Of a stretch of DNA of 42,147 bases, positions 17,005 through 26,260 are shown in pieces. Made by a program: the position numbers and the translations under genes. Numbering within the stretch: position 1 is the stretch's first letter; every line of letters starts with the position of its first letter. The stretch is taken from the NCBI GenBank assembly GCA_905235535.1, contig CAJOLS010000002.1:1-42147 (forward strand). The letters run 5' to 3'. The notes below the pieces were generated by a model, which saw only the letters and a program-made list of their open reading frames with translations, was not told where the DNA came from and did not search any database. Source of the DNA: an uncultured Bacteroidales bacterium (GTDB lineage: Bacteria; Bacteroidota; Bacteroidia; Bacteroidales; UBA932).

Positions 17005-17616
17005 TTATTGGCTTGTTTCCGACCCTAAAGAGTCAATAAGGGATGCAAAGTAAGCACTTTTTTCCGGAATATCCAAAACCAGACGCGAATAAATGCGTTT
17101 TGCCTCTTCCGGACGGCCCTGTTCGGCAAAGATGCGGGCCAGGGTTTCCGTGGCGAAACGTTCTGCCACAGGGGAGGTCTCTTCCGCGTTGGGAGCGGCC
17201 TCGGAGCGGATTTGCACCGCAAAGCGGGAGAAAATGTTGTCCGACCCCTTCTTCACGTTGTCGTATTGCGCCTGGGAGAAGTAGTCTCCTCCCACCACAT
17301 GGACGCTGTGCCGGGCCTGCCCGGCCGATTCGACTTCCTGCGCGGCAGGTTCCAGATAGGAGGCCAGGAGCTCCCGGACGTCTTTGTCGGAATAATCGGC
17401 CTGGCGGGAACGCTTCAGGAGGTTTGCCAGGATGCTGCGGCGGGGCAGGTACAGGGCCTCGGTGGCGTACTGCTCACTGTCCCAGGCGTCTCCCATGCGG
17501 GCCATGCGGCGGCACAGTTCCAGCCGGGCGCCGCTGTACCAGGGGTAAAGGTTAACCACCCCGACAAGCTCGTCCAGGTTGACGTGGTGAATGTCTATGT
17601 GGGAACTGCCTACCAT
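17005..17616 (-). CDS. TPR-like cytoplasmic protein of the lptE-secG operon
   Basis: A 203-residue soluble protein without signal peptide or membrane segments. The C-terminal part (FATETLARIFAEQGRPEEAK and on) reads as one or two tetratricopeptide-like helix pairs, and the N-terminal part YPWYSGARLELCRRMARMG looks like another. I recall similar proteins between LptE and SecG in other Bacteroidales, but no function. Its start overlaps the end of lptE by 7 bases, so translation is coupled. A role in envelope biogenesis is only suggested by its neighbours. Confidence 0.7.
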   Translation of the reverse strand: MVGSSHIDIHHVNLDELVGVVNLYPWYSGARLELCRRMARMGDAWDSEQYATEALYLPRRSILANLLKRSRQADYSDKDVRELLASYLEPAAQEVESAGQARHSVHVVGGDYFSQAQYDNVKKGSDNIFSRFAVQIRSEAAPNAEETSPVAERFATETLARIFAEQGRPEEAKRIYSRLVLDIPEKSAYFASLIDSLGSETSQ

Positions 17617-18107
17617 TGTGCTACGGTTGCGTTAAAAATATCTTCTACCAGTTTTTCAATGATGGTCTCGCAAAGCCCGGTTTCCACGGCGTCTAACGGC
17701 TGGGTGGAATCGTAGTCCTCGTAGGCGCTGAAACTCTGGGACACGTCGTCCTCGGGGTATTTGCGGTTGGTGAAAGCAATCTTTACAGAGACCGTCAGGC
17801 GGTTCTGGGCGGCCATTTCATCGGCCGTGATGGCTGTGGCCTTGACATCATAGCCGGTTACCTCCACCACCAGTTCCAGGTCTCCGTCCTGGTCCACCTG
17901 CTCCAAGCGGGTGAGCTTGCGGAATTTTTCCTGAAGGGCATCCGTGAGGTCTCCGGCCAGGCTGGGGTTCACGCGAAGGGCCCTGTACTCTACAAACGGG
18001 ATGGTGATGGTTTTTACGTCGGGCTGGATGGAAGTTCCTGTGAACGAGTAAATTCCACAGGAGACAACCAGCAGGGCCCCAAGCAGTATGATGGCAATGC
18101 GCTTCAT
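17610..18107 (-). CDS. lptE: LptE-type LPS-assembly lipoprotein
   Basis: A 165-residue lipoprotein (lipobox LVVSC, Cys17). It has the Bacteroidetes LptE look: GIYSFTGTSI directly after the lipidated cysteine, then a beta sheet with long helices (LAGDLTDALQEKFRKLTRLE) and a C-terminal helix (CETIIEKLVEDIFNATVAQW). LptE plugs LptD and helps place lipopolysaccharide in the outer leaflet. lptD is not in this window. The gene overlaps the upstream activator gene by 4 bases and the downstream TPR-like gene by 7. Confidence 0.85.
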   Translation of the reverse strand: MKRIAIILLGALLVVSCGIYSFTGTSIQPDVKTITIPFVEYRALRVNPSLAGDLTDALQEKFRKLTRLEQVDQDGDLELVVEVTGYDVKATAITADEMAAQNRLTVSVKIAFTNRKYPEDDVSQSFSAYEDYDSTQPLDAVETGLCETIIEKLVEDIFNATVAQW

Positions 18108-19318
18108 TTCTTACGGTATTCAGGGGGCAGTTTGCGATAGAGCGTACGCTCGCTCATGCCCAGTTCTTCGGCGGCCTTCTTGCGGTTGCCGTGGTATTTT
18201 TCCAGAGCCTGGCGGATGAGCTCTTCCTCCGAGCGGCGTACGCTCAGGGAAGGTTCTTCCTCCGGCATTTCGTGATGTTCCACCCTCACGACAGGCCTTT
18301 CGGCCGGGTATTCTTCCTGTCCCTGCCATTCGGCCTCGTCCATCATGGGGGCCGGCGGGGCGGGCAGCTCCCGGCGGTCTATGCGCGCCTTGAGGGCGTC
18401 CACCTCCTGTTTGAGGTTGTAAATGGCCTTGAAGATGGCCTGGACCTCTTCGCCGTTGGGGGAAGAAGACTGCGGCTGCGGGCCTTCGTACAGCATGGGG
18501 ATGGGTTCTCCCTCCTCCAGGGGTATGAAGGGCTGCAGCTGCGGGGCCGATAACTCAATGCGCTGGAGTGTGGGGGTTACCTTCTGTGACAGCTGGGCCG
18601 TGAGCGACTGCGTAAAGCCTTGCAGCTGGCGGATGTTGCCGGGCCAGCGGTACTGCTCCAGCAGGCGGATGGCGTCCGGCCTCAGGGAAATCTTGCACAT
18701 GCCGTTCACCTCCGAGAAGTCCGAGGTGAACTTGCGGAACAGCAGATATATGTCCGATTTACGCTCCCGGAGCGCGGGAATGCGGATTTGGGCGGCGCTG
18801 AGTCGGAAATAAAGGTCTTCGCGGAACTTGCCCCGCTTGACGGCTTCGTACAGGTGGACGTTGGTGGCGGCCACAATGCGAACGTCCGTGTGCTCCACCT
18901 TGTTGGAGCCCACCTTGCGGTATTCTCCGCTTTGCAGCACGCGAAGCAGCAGGGCCTGGCTTTCCAGCGGGAGTTCGGCAATCTCGTCCAGGAAGAGCGT
19001 TCCGCCGTCGGCCTCCTCAAAATAGCCCTTGCGGTTATCCACGGCGCCGGTGAACGAGCCTTTCACATGGCCGAAGAGTTCCGAATTCACCAGCTCCTTG
19101 GGCAGGGCGCCGCAGTTGACCACGAAAAAAGAGTTCTGCCTGCGGGAACCGTACTGGTGGATGATGCGCGCGAAACTCTCCTTGCCCACGCCGCTTTCTC
19201 CCTGAATGAGCACACTCAGGCCGGTGGGGGCAAATTTTACGGCCGTCTCCAGCGCCTCGTTCAGGGCCGGGTCGTTGCCTATGATGTCGTATTTGTTTTT
19301 TAGCGCTTGCAAATCCAT
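18104..19318 (-). CDS. sigma-54-dependent transcriptional activator without receiver domain
   Basis: A 404-residue AAA+ activator. It begins directly with the AAA+ domain: Walker A GESGVGKE at residues 40-47, the sigma-54 contact loop GSFTGA (a GAFTGA variant) and Walker B GGTLFLDEIAEL. A Pro/Glu-rich linker with a short coiled coil follows, then a C-terminal Fis-type helix-turn-helix (EEELIRQALEKYHGNRKKAA, then MSERTLYRK). There is no N-terminal receiver, GAF or PAS sensor domain, so its signal input is not visible. The ATG at 19318 is preferred because a TATCTTTG element lies just upstream of it, and the alternative start at 19351 would be upstream of that promoter. It heads an operon with lptE and secG. 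Confidence 0.9.
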   Translation of the reverse strand: MDLQALKNKYDIIGNDPALNEALETAVKFAPTGLSVLIQGESGVGKESFARIIHQYGSRRQNSFFVVNCGALPKELVNSELFGHVKGSFTGAVDNRKGYFEEADGGTLFLDEIAELPLESQALLLRVLQSGEYRKVGSNKVEHTDVRIVAATNVHLYEAVKRGKFREDLYFRLSAAQIRIPALRERKSDIYLLFRKFTSDFSEVNGMCKISLRPDAIRLLEQYRWPGNIRQLQGFTQSLTAQLSQKVTPTLQRIELSAPQLQPFIPLEEGEPIPMLYEGPQPQSSSPNGEEVQAIFKAIYNLKQEVDALKARIDRRELPAPPAPMMDEAEWQGQEEYPAERPVVRVEHHEMPEEEPSLSVRRSEEELIRQALEKYHGNRKKAAEELGMSERTLYRKLPPEYRKK

Positions 19319-19325
19319 AGTGCTG

Positions 19326-19333
19326 CAAAGATA
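19326..19333 (-). promoter_or_regulatory. -7 element of the activator-lptE-secG operon
   Basis: On the minus strand this reads TATCTTTG. The final G is 7 bases before the ATG at 19318, so the transcript would have almost no leader. It supports 19318 as the start. Confidence 0.55.
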
Positions 19334-19421
19334 CGAAATATTTGGAAACAATCTGCCATTTTGTCAGTTAATTGAGGAGGGAACAGAGATTGAAGAACCG
19401 GAAGGCAAAGGAGATTGAACT

Positions 19422-21584
19422 ATGAACGAAAACAATAACAGCAACTTTTTGGAACGCTTTGCGATTAACCTCAACGAGCGGGCGTCGCAGGGCAAGTTGG
19501 ATCCGGTGATAGGCCGGGACGACGAAATCCGGCGCGTGCTGCAAATCCTGAGCAGGCGCACCAAGAACAACCCCATCCTGGTGGGCGAGCCCGGCGTGGG
19601 CAAGACCGCCATCTCCGAAGGCATTGCCCAGAACATCGTGAACGGGCAGGTGCCGGAAAACCTGAAATCCAAGAAAGTCTATTCCCTGGACATGGGCGCC
19701 CTTATCGCGGGCGCAAAATATCAAGGTGAGTTTGAGGAGCGTCTCAAGGGTGTCGTGAAAGAAGTGGTGGACAGCGCGGGGGAAATCATCCTTTTCATCG
19801 ACGAAATCCATACCCTGGTGGGCGCAGGCCGTTCTTCCGGCGCCATGGATGCCTCCAACATCCTGAAGCCGGCGCTGGCCCGCGGAGAGCTGCGCACCAT
19901 CGGCAGCACCACCCTGGACGAATACCAGAAGTACTTTGAGGCCGACAAGGCCCTGGAGCGCCGTTTCCAGATGGTGATGGTGGACGAGCCGTCGCCCGCA
20001 GAGAGCATTGCCATCCTGAGGGGCCTGAAGGAGCGCTACGAGAACCACCACAAGGTGCGCATCGAGGACGACGCCCTCATTGCCGCCGTGAACCTCTCGC
20101 ACAGGTATATCACCTCCCGCTTCCTGCCGGACAAGGCCATCGACCTGGTGGACGAGGCGGCCTCCAAGCTGCGTCTGGAGATGAATTCCGTGCCGGAACC
20201 CATCGACAACCTCAATTCCGCCATCCGGCAGAAAGAGATTGAGCGGGAGGCCATCAAGCGCGAAGGCGTATCGGCCAAACTGGAAAAACTGGAGGCCGAA
20301 CTGAAAGACCTGCAGGCGCAGCGGGACGTGCTCATGAAGCGCTGGAACGAGGAAAAGGACACCCTGGGAGGCCTGCAGACGGCCCGTCAGGAGCTGGAAG
20401 ATCTGAGTCTTCAGGCCAGGACGGCCGAGCGCAACGGAGATTATGCCCGCGTGGCAGAAATCCGTTACGGCAAGATGGCCGCCACCCAGAAGAGGATTGA
20501 CGAGCTCACCGCCAAGGCGGAATCCATCAAGAACCCCCTTGTGACAGAGGCGGTTACCCCGGAAGACATTGCCGAAGTGGTGGCCAAGTGGACCGGCATT
20601 CCCGTGAAGCGCATGATGGAAAGCGAGAAGGAAAAGCTCCTCCGCATGGAGGCGGAGCTGCACCGGCGCGTAGTGGGCCAGGACGAGGCCATCCGGGCCG
20701 TGGCCGATGCCGTACGCCGGAGCCGCGCAGGCCTTTCCAACGAAAAACGTCCCATCGGCTCCTTCCTCTTCATGGGCACCACCGGCGTGGGCAAGACGGA
20801 ACTGGCCAAGGCGCTGGCCGCCTTCCTGTTCAACGACGAGAACATGATGACCCGTATCGACATGAGCGAATACCAGGAGCGGCACACCGTTTCCCGCCTC
20901 GTGGGTGCGCCTCCGGGATACGTGGGGTACGACGAGGGCGGCCAGCTCACCGAGGCCGTGCGCCGCAAACCCTATTCCGTGGTGCTGCTGGACGAGATTG
21001 AAAAAGCCCACCCGGACGTGTTCAACGTGCTTTTGCAGGTTTTGGACGACGGCCGCCTCACGGACAACAAGGGCCGCACCGTGGACTTCAAGAACACCCT
21101 CCTCATCATGACGTCCAACGCCGGGGCCGACATTATCCAGAGCTATATGGAGAAGCTGCCGGAAGTGAACGGAGTGGACATGCAGGCCATCGCCACCCGC
21201 CGCAGCCTGCTGGACGAGTGCCGGGGGAAGGTGTTGGACGTGCTCAAGATGACCGTCCGTCCGGAATTCCTGAACCGTATAGACGAGATCATCATGTTTG
21301 ACCCGCTCACCAAGGCCGATATCCGCGATATCCTGCACATCCAGGAAGAGGAACTGCAGCACAAGCTGGCCGAAAGCGGCGTTTCCCTGGCCTTCACCCC
21401 GGCCTTCGAGGACCACATGGTGGAGCACGGCTATGACCCCGCCTACGGCGCCCGTCCCGTGAAACGCCTGATGCAGAGGGAACTGGTGAACCTTCTGGCC
21501 AAGAACATCCTGGAAGGCGCCATCCACAAGGACTCCACCGTCACGGTGGACGTAAGCGGCGGGGAAGTGGTTGTCCGCAATTAG
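19422..21584 (+). CDS. clpB: ClpB-type disaggregase lacking the N-terminal domain
   Basis: A 720-residue double AAA+ ATPase. ClpB forms hexamers that thread aggregated proteins with help from DnaK. Visible here are the first ATPase domain (Walker A GEPGVGKT at 55-62, Walker [11 protein letters not shown]) and the coiled-coil middle domain typical of ClpB and absent from ClpA (about 325-425). The second ATPase domain has GTTGVGKT at 452-459, pore loop GYVGYDEGG and Walker [14 protein letters not shown]. Usual ClpB proteins are about 860 residues because of a ~145-residue Clp-N domain; here the protein starts 11 residues before the first ATPase domain. There is no room for that domain upstream, where a divergent gene lies. 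Its composition is like the neighbours. It may be the sole ClpB or a short paralogue. Confidence 0.92.
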   Translation: MNENNNSNFLERFAINLNERASQGKLDPVIGRDDEIRRVLQILSRRTKNNPILVGEPGVGKTAISEGIAQNIVNGQVPENLKSKKVYSLDMGALIAGAKYQGEFEERLKGVVKEVVDSAGEIILFIDEIHTLVGAGRSSGAMDASNILKPALARGELRTIGSTTLDEYQKYFEADKALERRFQMVMVDEPSPAESIAILRGLKERYENHHKVRIEDDALIAAVNLSHRYITSRFLPDKAIDLVDEAASKLRLEMNSVPEPIDNLNSAIRQKEIEREAIKREGVSAKLEKLEAELKDLQAQRDVLMKRWNEEKDTLGGLQTARQELEDLSLQARTAERNGDYARVAEIRYGKMAATQKRIDELTAKAESIKNPLVTEAVTPEDIAEVVAKWTGIPVKRMMESEKEKLLRMEAELHRRVVGQDEAIRAVADAVRRSRAGLSNEKRPIGSFLFMGTTGVGKTELAKALAAFLFNDENMMTRIDMSEYQERHTVSRLVGAPPGYVGYDEGGQLTEAVRRKPYSVVLLDEIEKAHPDVFNVLLQVLDDGRLTDNKGRTVDFKNTLLIMTSNAGADIIQSYMEKLPEVNGVDMQAIATRRSLLDECRGKVLDVLKMTVRPEFLNRIDEIIMFDPLTKADIRDILHIQEEELQHKLAESGVSLAFTPAFEDHMVEHGYDPAYGARPVKRLMQRELVNLLAKNILEGAIHKDSTVTVDVSGGEVVVRN

Positions 21585-21606
21585 AGTCTTTGCAAAAATA
21601 TCCGTT

Positions 21607-22857
21607 ATGAAAAAAATTTTTTCGCTTTGCCTTTTCATCCTCCTCTGCACGCTGGGATACGCCCAGACAGATTCCAAGGCGGCCCTGATGGCCGATATCG
21701 AGCGTGCCGGCGGCGTGCATTACCTCTATCCCACGAATCAGCCGGCTCCCACATCGGCCCCCAAGGGCTATAAAGCCTTCTATGTGAGTCATATAGGCCG
21801 ACATGGGGCACGTTATGCCCTGGGCGGCAGCGTGTATGAGGAGCAGCTGGCCGTCTGGACCAGGGGGCATGAGAAAGGGTGGCTCACCCCCTCAGGCGAA
21901 GCTTTTTACCAGGCCTATAAGGATTTTTATCCCGCCATCGCCCTCCGGGAAGGAAACCTTACCCGCAAGGGCCAGGGCCAGCACCGCTACATCGCCGGCC
22001 AGATTTATAGGAACTATCCCTCCGTCTTCAAAGGAAAAACCCATGCGGAGGCCGTTTCCACCGTTTCCCATCGCGTAATCGTAAGCATGTTCTCCTTTTT
22101 GAGCGAGCTGGACAACCTGGACAGGGACTTCACCTTCGGGGCCGATTACGGGCAGCCCTACCAGAGCTACCTGCTGCCGGATGTCATCGATTCCGGGGCC
22201 GAGCGCCACGGAGATGCCGAAGTCAAGTTCAACCGGTTCCGGGATCAGGTGCTGGACCTGGATGCCATGCTGGGCAAATGGTTCACCCGGCCGGATTCCC
22301 TGGTAAGCAATAAGTATAAGTTCTGTTTCGACCTCCATACCGTGGTTTCCACACTGGACAACACGGACGCTCCCGTGGTTCCCGAAGCCCTGTACGGCGT
22401 ATTTACTCCTGAGGAGCGCTACCAGCTGTGGAGAGTGAACAACTTCCGCGACTACCAGCTCCTGGGCCGCTCCCCGGATACGGAAAACCTGCGGATGAAG
22501 GCCATGCAGGCCCTCCTGAAGGATTTTGTGGAAAAGGCCGATGAGGACATGCGCACCGGAGGGGTGCAGCTTCGCCTGCGCTTTGGCCACGACTCCACCC
22601 TCATGCCCCTGCTGTCCCTGATGGACGTAAACGGAATGGGCGCCGTCATCGAAGACCCCGGCGAAGTGGAGAAGTACTGGCAGAACTACAACATCCCTAT
22701 GGCCTGCAACTTGCAGCTGGTCTTTTTCAAAAGCAAAAAGAACCCGGACATCCTGGTCCAGGTTCTTCTGAATGGCGTTGAGGCTTCCCTTCCTATCCCC
22801 CAGGTTTGCCCCGGGTTCTATAGCTGGAAGGATTTCAAAGCCTATTATATAAGGTAA
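21607..22857 (+). CDS. exported histidine acid phosphatase (branch 2)
   Basis: A 416-residue secreted phosphatase. A signal peptide (residues 1-19, GYA/Q) is followed by the catalytic motif SHIGRHGARY (Arg65-His66-Gly67), where His66 forms the phospho-histidine intermediate, and by the proton-donor motif GHDST (His328-Asp329). This is the branch of the histidine phosphatase superfamily that includes phytases, glucose-1-phosphatase and inositol-polyphosphate phosphatases; the substrate cannot be told here. The ATG at 21607 is preferred over an in-frame start at 21571 because it begins the signal peptide. It follows clpB by 22 bases and may be co-transcribed. A periplasmic phosphate-scavenging role would fit with the phosphate gene run further on. 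Confidence 0.85.
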   Translation: MKKIFSLCLFILLCTLGYAQTDSKAALMADIERAGGVHYLYPTNQPAPTSAPKGYKAFYVSHIGRHGARYALGGSVYEEQLAVWTRGHEKGWLTPSGEAFYQAYKDFYPAIALREGNLTRKGQGQHRYIAGQIYRNYPSVFKGKTHAEAVSTVSHRVIVSMFSFLSELDNLDRDFTFGADYGQPYQSYLLPDVIDSGAERHGDAEVKFNRFRDQVLDLDAMLGKWFTRPDSLVSNKYKFCFDLHTVVSTLDNTDAPVVPEALYGVFTPEERYQLWRVNNFRDYQLLGRSPDTENLRMKAMQALLKDFVEKADEDMRTGGVQLRLRFGHDSTLMPLLSLMDVNGMGAVIEDPGEVEKYWQNYNIPMACNLQLVFFKSKKNPDILVQVLLNGVEASLPIPQVCPGFYSWKDFKAYYIR

Positions 22858-22867
22858 ACCTCCAGGC

Positions 22868-23902
22868 TTACACTTCCGTGGCGGTGGCGAATTCTCCCAG
22901 GAAGCGCATGTCGTTCTCAAAGTAGTGGCGGAGGTCATTCACCTGCCACTTGAGCATGGCAATGCGCTCTACACCCATACCGAAGGCGAAGCCGCTGTAT
23001 TCGTTGGGATCTATGCCGCTGGCCTTGAGCACGTTGGGATCTACCATGCCGCAGCCCATAATCTCCAGCCAGCCGGTTCCCTTGCAGATGTTGCAGCCCT
23101 TGCCGTGGCAAATGTTGCAACTGACGTCCACCTCTGCGGAAGGTTCCGTGAAGGGGAAGTAGGAAGGACGCATGCGGATTTGGGTCTCAGGGCCGAACAT
23201 CTCGCGGGCAAAGAGCAGGATGGCCTGCTTAAGGTCTGCGAAAGTGACATCCTTATCTATATATAGGCCTTCCACCTGGTGGAAAATGCAGTGGGCGCGG
23301 GCCGATATGGCCTCGTTGCGGAACACACGGCCGGGGCATACCACGCGGATGGGCAGGGGCTGCTTTTCCATGGTACGCACCTGCACGGAAGAGGTGTGGG
23401 TTCTCAGAAGAAGCGGATTAACATGCCCGGTGCTCACGAAAAAGGTGTCCTGCATTTCGCGGGCCGGGTGGTTGGGCGGGAAGTTCAGGGCCTCGAACAC
23501 GTGGTAGTCGTCTTCGATTTCCGGGCCTTCGGCCACATCGTATCCGAATTTGCGGAAGATGTCCACAATCTGCTGGCGCACAATGGATACCGGATGGCGG
23601 GAACCCAGCGGGAAGGAATCTCCCGGCATGGAAAGGTCTTCCTTGGGGGCCTGGGCCACTTCGCTTTCTTCCACGGAGAACTTGAGCTCCTCGATGCGGG
23701 CGTTGGCGGCCTTCTTGAGCTCGTTCAGTTTCTGGCCGTACTCCCTCTTGAGTTCGGGAGCCACGGTGCGGAACTGCTCCATCAGGGCGGTTACTTCACC
23801 CTTCTTTCCCAGGAAGCGGATACGGGCTTCCTCCACCTCTTTCTGGCTGGCCGCCTTCAGGCCGGCCAACTCTTTCATGATTTGTTCAATCGCTTCTTTC
23901 AT
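22868..23902 (-). CDS. pheS: phenylalanine-tRNA ligase alpha subunit
   Basis: A 344-residue class II synthetase subunit of normal length that charges tRNA-Phe with phenylalanine as part of an alpha2beta2 enzyme. An N-terminal coiled-coil arm (residues ~1-85) is followed by the catalytic core: motif 2 around RTHTSSVQVRTMEKQ and HCIFHQVEGLYIDKDVTFAD, and motif 3 GFAFGMGVERIAMLKW near the C-terminus. pheT is not nearby, which is common in Bacteroidetes. The gene follows the small exported-protein gene by 2 bases and is convergent with the phosphatase gene. Confidence 0.97.
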   Translation of the reverse strand: MKEAIEQIMKELAGLKAASQKEVEEARIRFLGKKGEVTALMEQFRTVAPELKREYGQKLNELKKAANARIEELKFSVEESEVAQAPKEDLSMPGDSFPLGSRHPVSIVRQQIVDIFRKFGYDVAEGPEIEDDYHVFEALNFPPNHPAREMQDTFFVSTGHVNPLLLRTHTSSVQVRTMEKQPLPIRVVCPGRVFRNEAISARAHCIFHQVEGLYIDKDVTFADLKQAILLFAREMFGPETQIRMRPSYFPFTEPSAEVDVSCNICHGKGCNICKGTGWLEIMGCGMVDPNVLKASGIDPNEYSGFAFGMGVERIAMLKWQVNDLRHYFENDMRFLGEFATATEV

Positions 23903-23904
23903 TC

Positions 23905-24321
23905 CTATTTTCTCTTTTTATTTCTCTTGTCCCGGGCTTCCTGGGCGCGTTTTCCGCCGTTTTTCCAGTACTTGGCCCACTGCTCGGGCGTGAAGATGCG
24001 CTTGTAGGTATCGTCCATCTGCTGCATCCATTTATCCTGCACGTTTACATACAAGTCTGCATTTTCCACCTTGGCGGTCTGCAGTTTCTCCAGCTCTTCG
24101 TTCAGGGCCCTGATGTCGTGGGTCAGGGTGGAATCCACATAGAATTCCTGCCAGTACTCCAGTTGCAGCATGTTGCTCAGGCGCCGCACCTCCTTGTCCA
24201 CGAATTCCAGCATCTGCTTCTCCCTTTCTTCGGGGGTTTGCTGCTGGCCGCCCTGGGCCCGGGCTATAAACGCCGAAAGGCACAAAGCAAGCGTGAGGCT
24301 CAAAAAATGATAAATTTTCAT
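23905..24321 (-). CDS. small exported coiled-coil protein
   Basis: A 138-residue exported protein: signal peptide to about residue 22 (ARA/Q), then a Gln/Glu-rich helical region (TPEEREKQMLEFVDKEVRRL) with the segment EYWQEFYVDSTLTHDIRALN, and a very basic C-terminus (RAQEARDKRNKKRK). The helical pattern resembles the small Bacteroidetes Spy/LTXXQ-like proteins, but I do not assign it to a family. The ATG at 24321 is chosen over 24342 because it begins the signal peptide and lies about 20 bases after a strong promoter. It is followed by pheS after 2 bases. Confidence 0.65.
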   Translation of the reverse strand: MKIYHFLSLTLALCLSAFIARAQGGQQQTPEEREKQMLEFVDKEVRRLSNMLQLEYWQEFYVDSTLTHDIRALNEELEKLQTAKVENADLYVNVQDKWMQQMDDTYKRIFTPEQWAKYWKNGGKRAQEARDKRNKKRK

Positions 24322-24328
24322 ACCTTTG
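24321..24328 (+). promoter_or_regulatory. possible -7 element for the C69 dipeptidase
   Basis: TACCTTTG matches TAnnTTTG and lies 55 bases before the ATG at 24384. No TTTG is seen at the expected spacing. It faces away from the minus-strand promoter at 24347-24378. Confidence 0.4.
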
Positions 24329-24346
24329 TAGTCTGAACTCAACCTA

Positions 24347-24378
24347 CAAAATTACGCAATAATTCGAAAAAGCCCAAA
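24347..24378 (-). promoter_or_regulatory. promoter for the small exported protein and pheS
   Basis: On the minus strand TTTG (24378-24375) is followed after 20 bases by TAATTTTG (24354-24347), a full match to the Bacteroidetes consensus. Transcription would start near 24340, about 20 bases before the ATG at 24321. Confidence 0.7.
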
Positions 24379-24383
24379 ATACC

Positions 24384-26168
24384 ATGAGAAAATCGCTTTT
24401 GAAAGCCCTTGTGGCCTCTGCCGCCCTGCTGGGTTCCCTGGATGCCCGCCCCTGCACCAACGTCATCATTACCCGGGGTGCCAGCACGGACGGTTCCGTC
24501 CTGGTTTCCTATGCGGCCGATTCCCATACCCTTTACGGGGAGCTTTACTACAAGCCGGCCAAAGACTGGAAGAAAGGCAGCCAAATCCAGATTTTCGACT
24601 GGGATACCCAGAGGCCCCTGGCCCGGATTCCCCAGATGGCCCATACCTACCAGACCGTGGGCAACATGAACGAGTTCCAGCTCATCATAACGGAAACCAC
24701 CTGGGGCGGCCGGCCGGAGCTGGAAGACAAGACCGGCGGAATAGATTACGGTTCCCTTATCTATATTACCCTGCAGCGCGCCAAGACGGCCCGCGAGGCC
24801 ATTGACGTCATCGTGAAGCTGGCCAATGAATACGGCTACGCCTCCGAGGGGGAGACCTTCTCCATTGCCGACAAGAACGAAGCCTGGATCATGGAGCTCA
24901 TCGGCAAGGGCATGGACCTGAGGAACGGAAAGAACGTGGAGAAAGGCATTGTCTGGGTGGCCCGCCGCGTGCCGGACGGGGCCATCTGTGCCCATGCCAA
25001 CCAGGCCCGCATAGGGAAATTCCCCCTCTACGACCGTGAGAACTGCCTCTATGCCCCGGACGTGATTTCCTTCGCCCGCCGCAAGGGCTATTTCTCCGGC
25101 GAGGACCGGGATTTCAGTTTCAAGAAAGCTTATGCTCCCCTGGATTTCGGCACTGTCCGCGGCTGTGACGCCCGTGTCTGGAGCGCCTTCAACATCCTTA
25201 CGGACGGCTGGTTCTCCTTCTACGACGAGAACGGGGACGCCGTTACCCGCGACGCTTATTCATATCTGGACTACGTGATGGGCCGGGACTTGGAAGGGGA
25301 CATGCCCCTTTTCGTATTTCCCCGCAAAAAGGCCGGCGTGAAAGATGTGGCCGATGTCATGAGGGACCACTACGAGGGCACGCCCATGGATATGACCCAG
25401 GACATCGGAGCCGGCGGCAACGCCCTCCCTTACCGCTGGCGTCCCATGGAATTCACCGTAGAGGGAAAGACCTATGTGAACGAGCGTGCCATCGCCACCC
25501 AGCAAACCGGTTTCTGGATGGTGGGCCAGGCCCGCAACTACGTCCCCGACGTAGTGGGCGGAATCCTCTGGTTTGGAACCGACGATGCCGCCACCTCCTA
25601 TCTTACCCCCATCTACACCAGCGTTTCCAAAGTGCCCGAGTGCTTCCGGGAAGGGAACGGAGACCGCCTGCACTATTCTCCCACTTCCTCCTTCTGGCTT
25701 AACAACCGCATTTCCAACGCCTGCTACAAGATGTACAACCAGATGGCCCCTTATGTCCGCTCCCGGGTGGACGCCTTCGAGATGGACCAGATGGAGCGCC
25801 GTACCCATTCCGTGGACAGCATGGCCGTGGTCATGTACAACCAGGTGGTGGTAAAACTGCAGAAGAAACTGAGCTCCAAGCACGACGTCATGATTTCTTC
25901 CAAGCCCTTCTCCAAGATTGTGAACTATGTCACGGATTACACTCTGGAAACCGCCGGCAAACAGTTCTCTTCCTGGCAGGAGCTGGAGGTGGAGCTGCTG
26001 GTGAAGTTCATGGACGGCAATGTGGTGCCCCAGGACAGGGAAGGCCGCTTTGTACATTCCCGTTACTCGGAAGGAATGCCCGAAAAGGTGTCCCAGCCCG
26101 GTTATACGGAGCTTTGGAAGGAGACCGTGGCCCGGGAACATGGGGATGTCATAGCCGTTCCGCAGTAG
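24384..26168 (+). CDS. C69-family dipeptidase, exported
   Basis: A 594-residue N-terminal-nucleophile peptidase of family C69 (PepD-like). The leader peptide ends before Cys24 in ARPCTN, the expected catalytic cysteine exposed by cleavage; the early motifs GASTDGSVLVSYAADSH and ITETTWGG are typical. Length is normal for the Bacteroidetes secreted type. It probably degrades dipeptides in the periplasm. Its neighbours are unrelated, and it is followed after 38 bases by the promoter of the DUF47 operon. Confident in family, not in exact substrate. Confidence 0.92.
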   Translation: MRKSLLKALVASAALLGSLDARPCTNVIITRGASTDGSVLVSYAADSHTLYGELYYKPAKDWKKGSQIQIFDWDTQRPLARIPQMAHTYQTVGNMNEFQLIITETTWGGRPELEDKTGGIDYGSLIYITLQRAKTAREAIDVIVKLANEYGYASEGETFSIADKNEAWIMELIGKGMDLRNGKNVEKGIVWVARRVPDGAICAHANQARIGKFPLYDRENCLYAPDVISFARRKGYFSGEDRDFSFKKAYAPLDFGTVRGCDARVWSAFNILTDGWFSFYDENGDAVTRDAYSYLDYVMGRDLEGDMPLFVFPRKKAGVKDVADVMRDHYEGTPMDMTQDIGAGGNALPYRWRPMEFTVEGKTYVNERAIATQQTGFWMVGQARNYVPDVVGGILWFGTDDAATSYLTPIYTSVSKVPECFREGNGDRLHYSPTSSFWLNNRISNACYKMYNQMAPYVRSRVDAFEMDQMERRTHSVDSMAVVMYNQVVVKLQKKLSSKHDVMISSKPFSKIVNYVTDYTLETAGKQFSSWQELEVELLVKFMDGNVVPQDREGRFVHSRYSEGMPEKVSQPGYTELWKETVAREHGDVIAVPQ

Positions 26169-26206
26169 AAAAAACTCTACAAAAACCTAACATGGCTCTG
26201 TCGAAC

Positions 26207-26237
26207 TTTGTTTTCATGTAAACAATGGCTACCTTTG
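26207..26237 (+). promoter_or_regulatory. promoter of the phosphate gene run
   Basis: TTTG (26207-26210), 19 bases, then TACCTTTG (26230-26237): a full match to the Bacteroidetes consensus. The transcription start would be near 26244, so the DUF47 gene must start at 26261 rather than at the in-frame ATG at 26225. Confidence 0.75.
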
Positions 26238-26260
26238 GTTCACAAAGACAGCCACATTGC

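Noticed and set aside
19368-21677. 769-codon minus-strand open frame antisense to clpB
   Set aside because: A shadow of the highly conserved clpB gene; the His/Gly/Val-rich product matches nothing.
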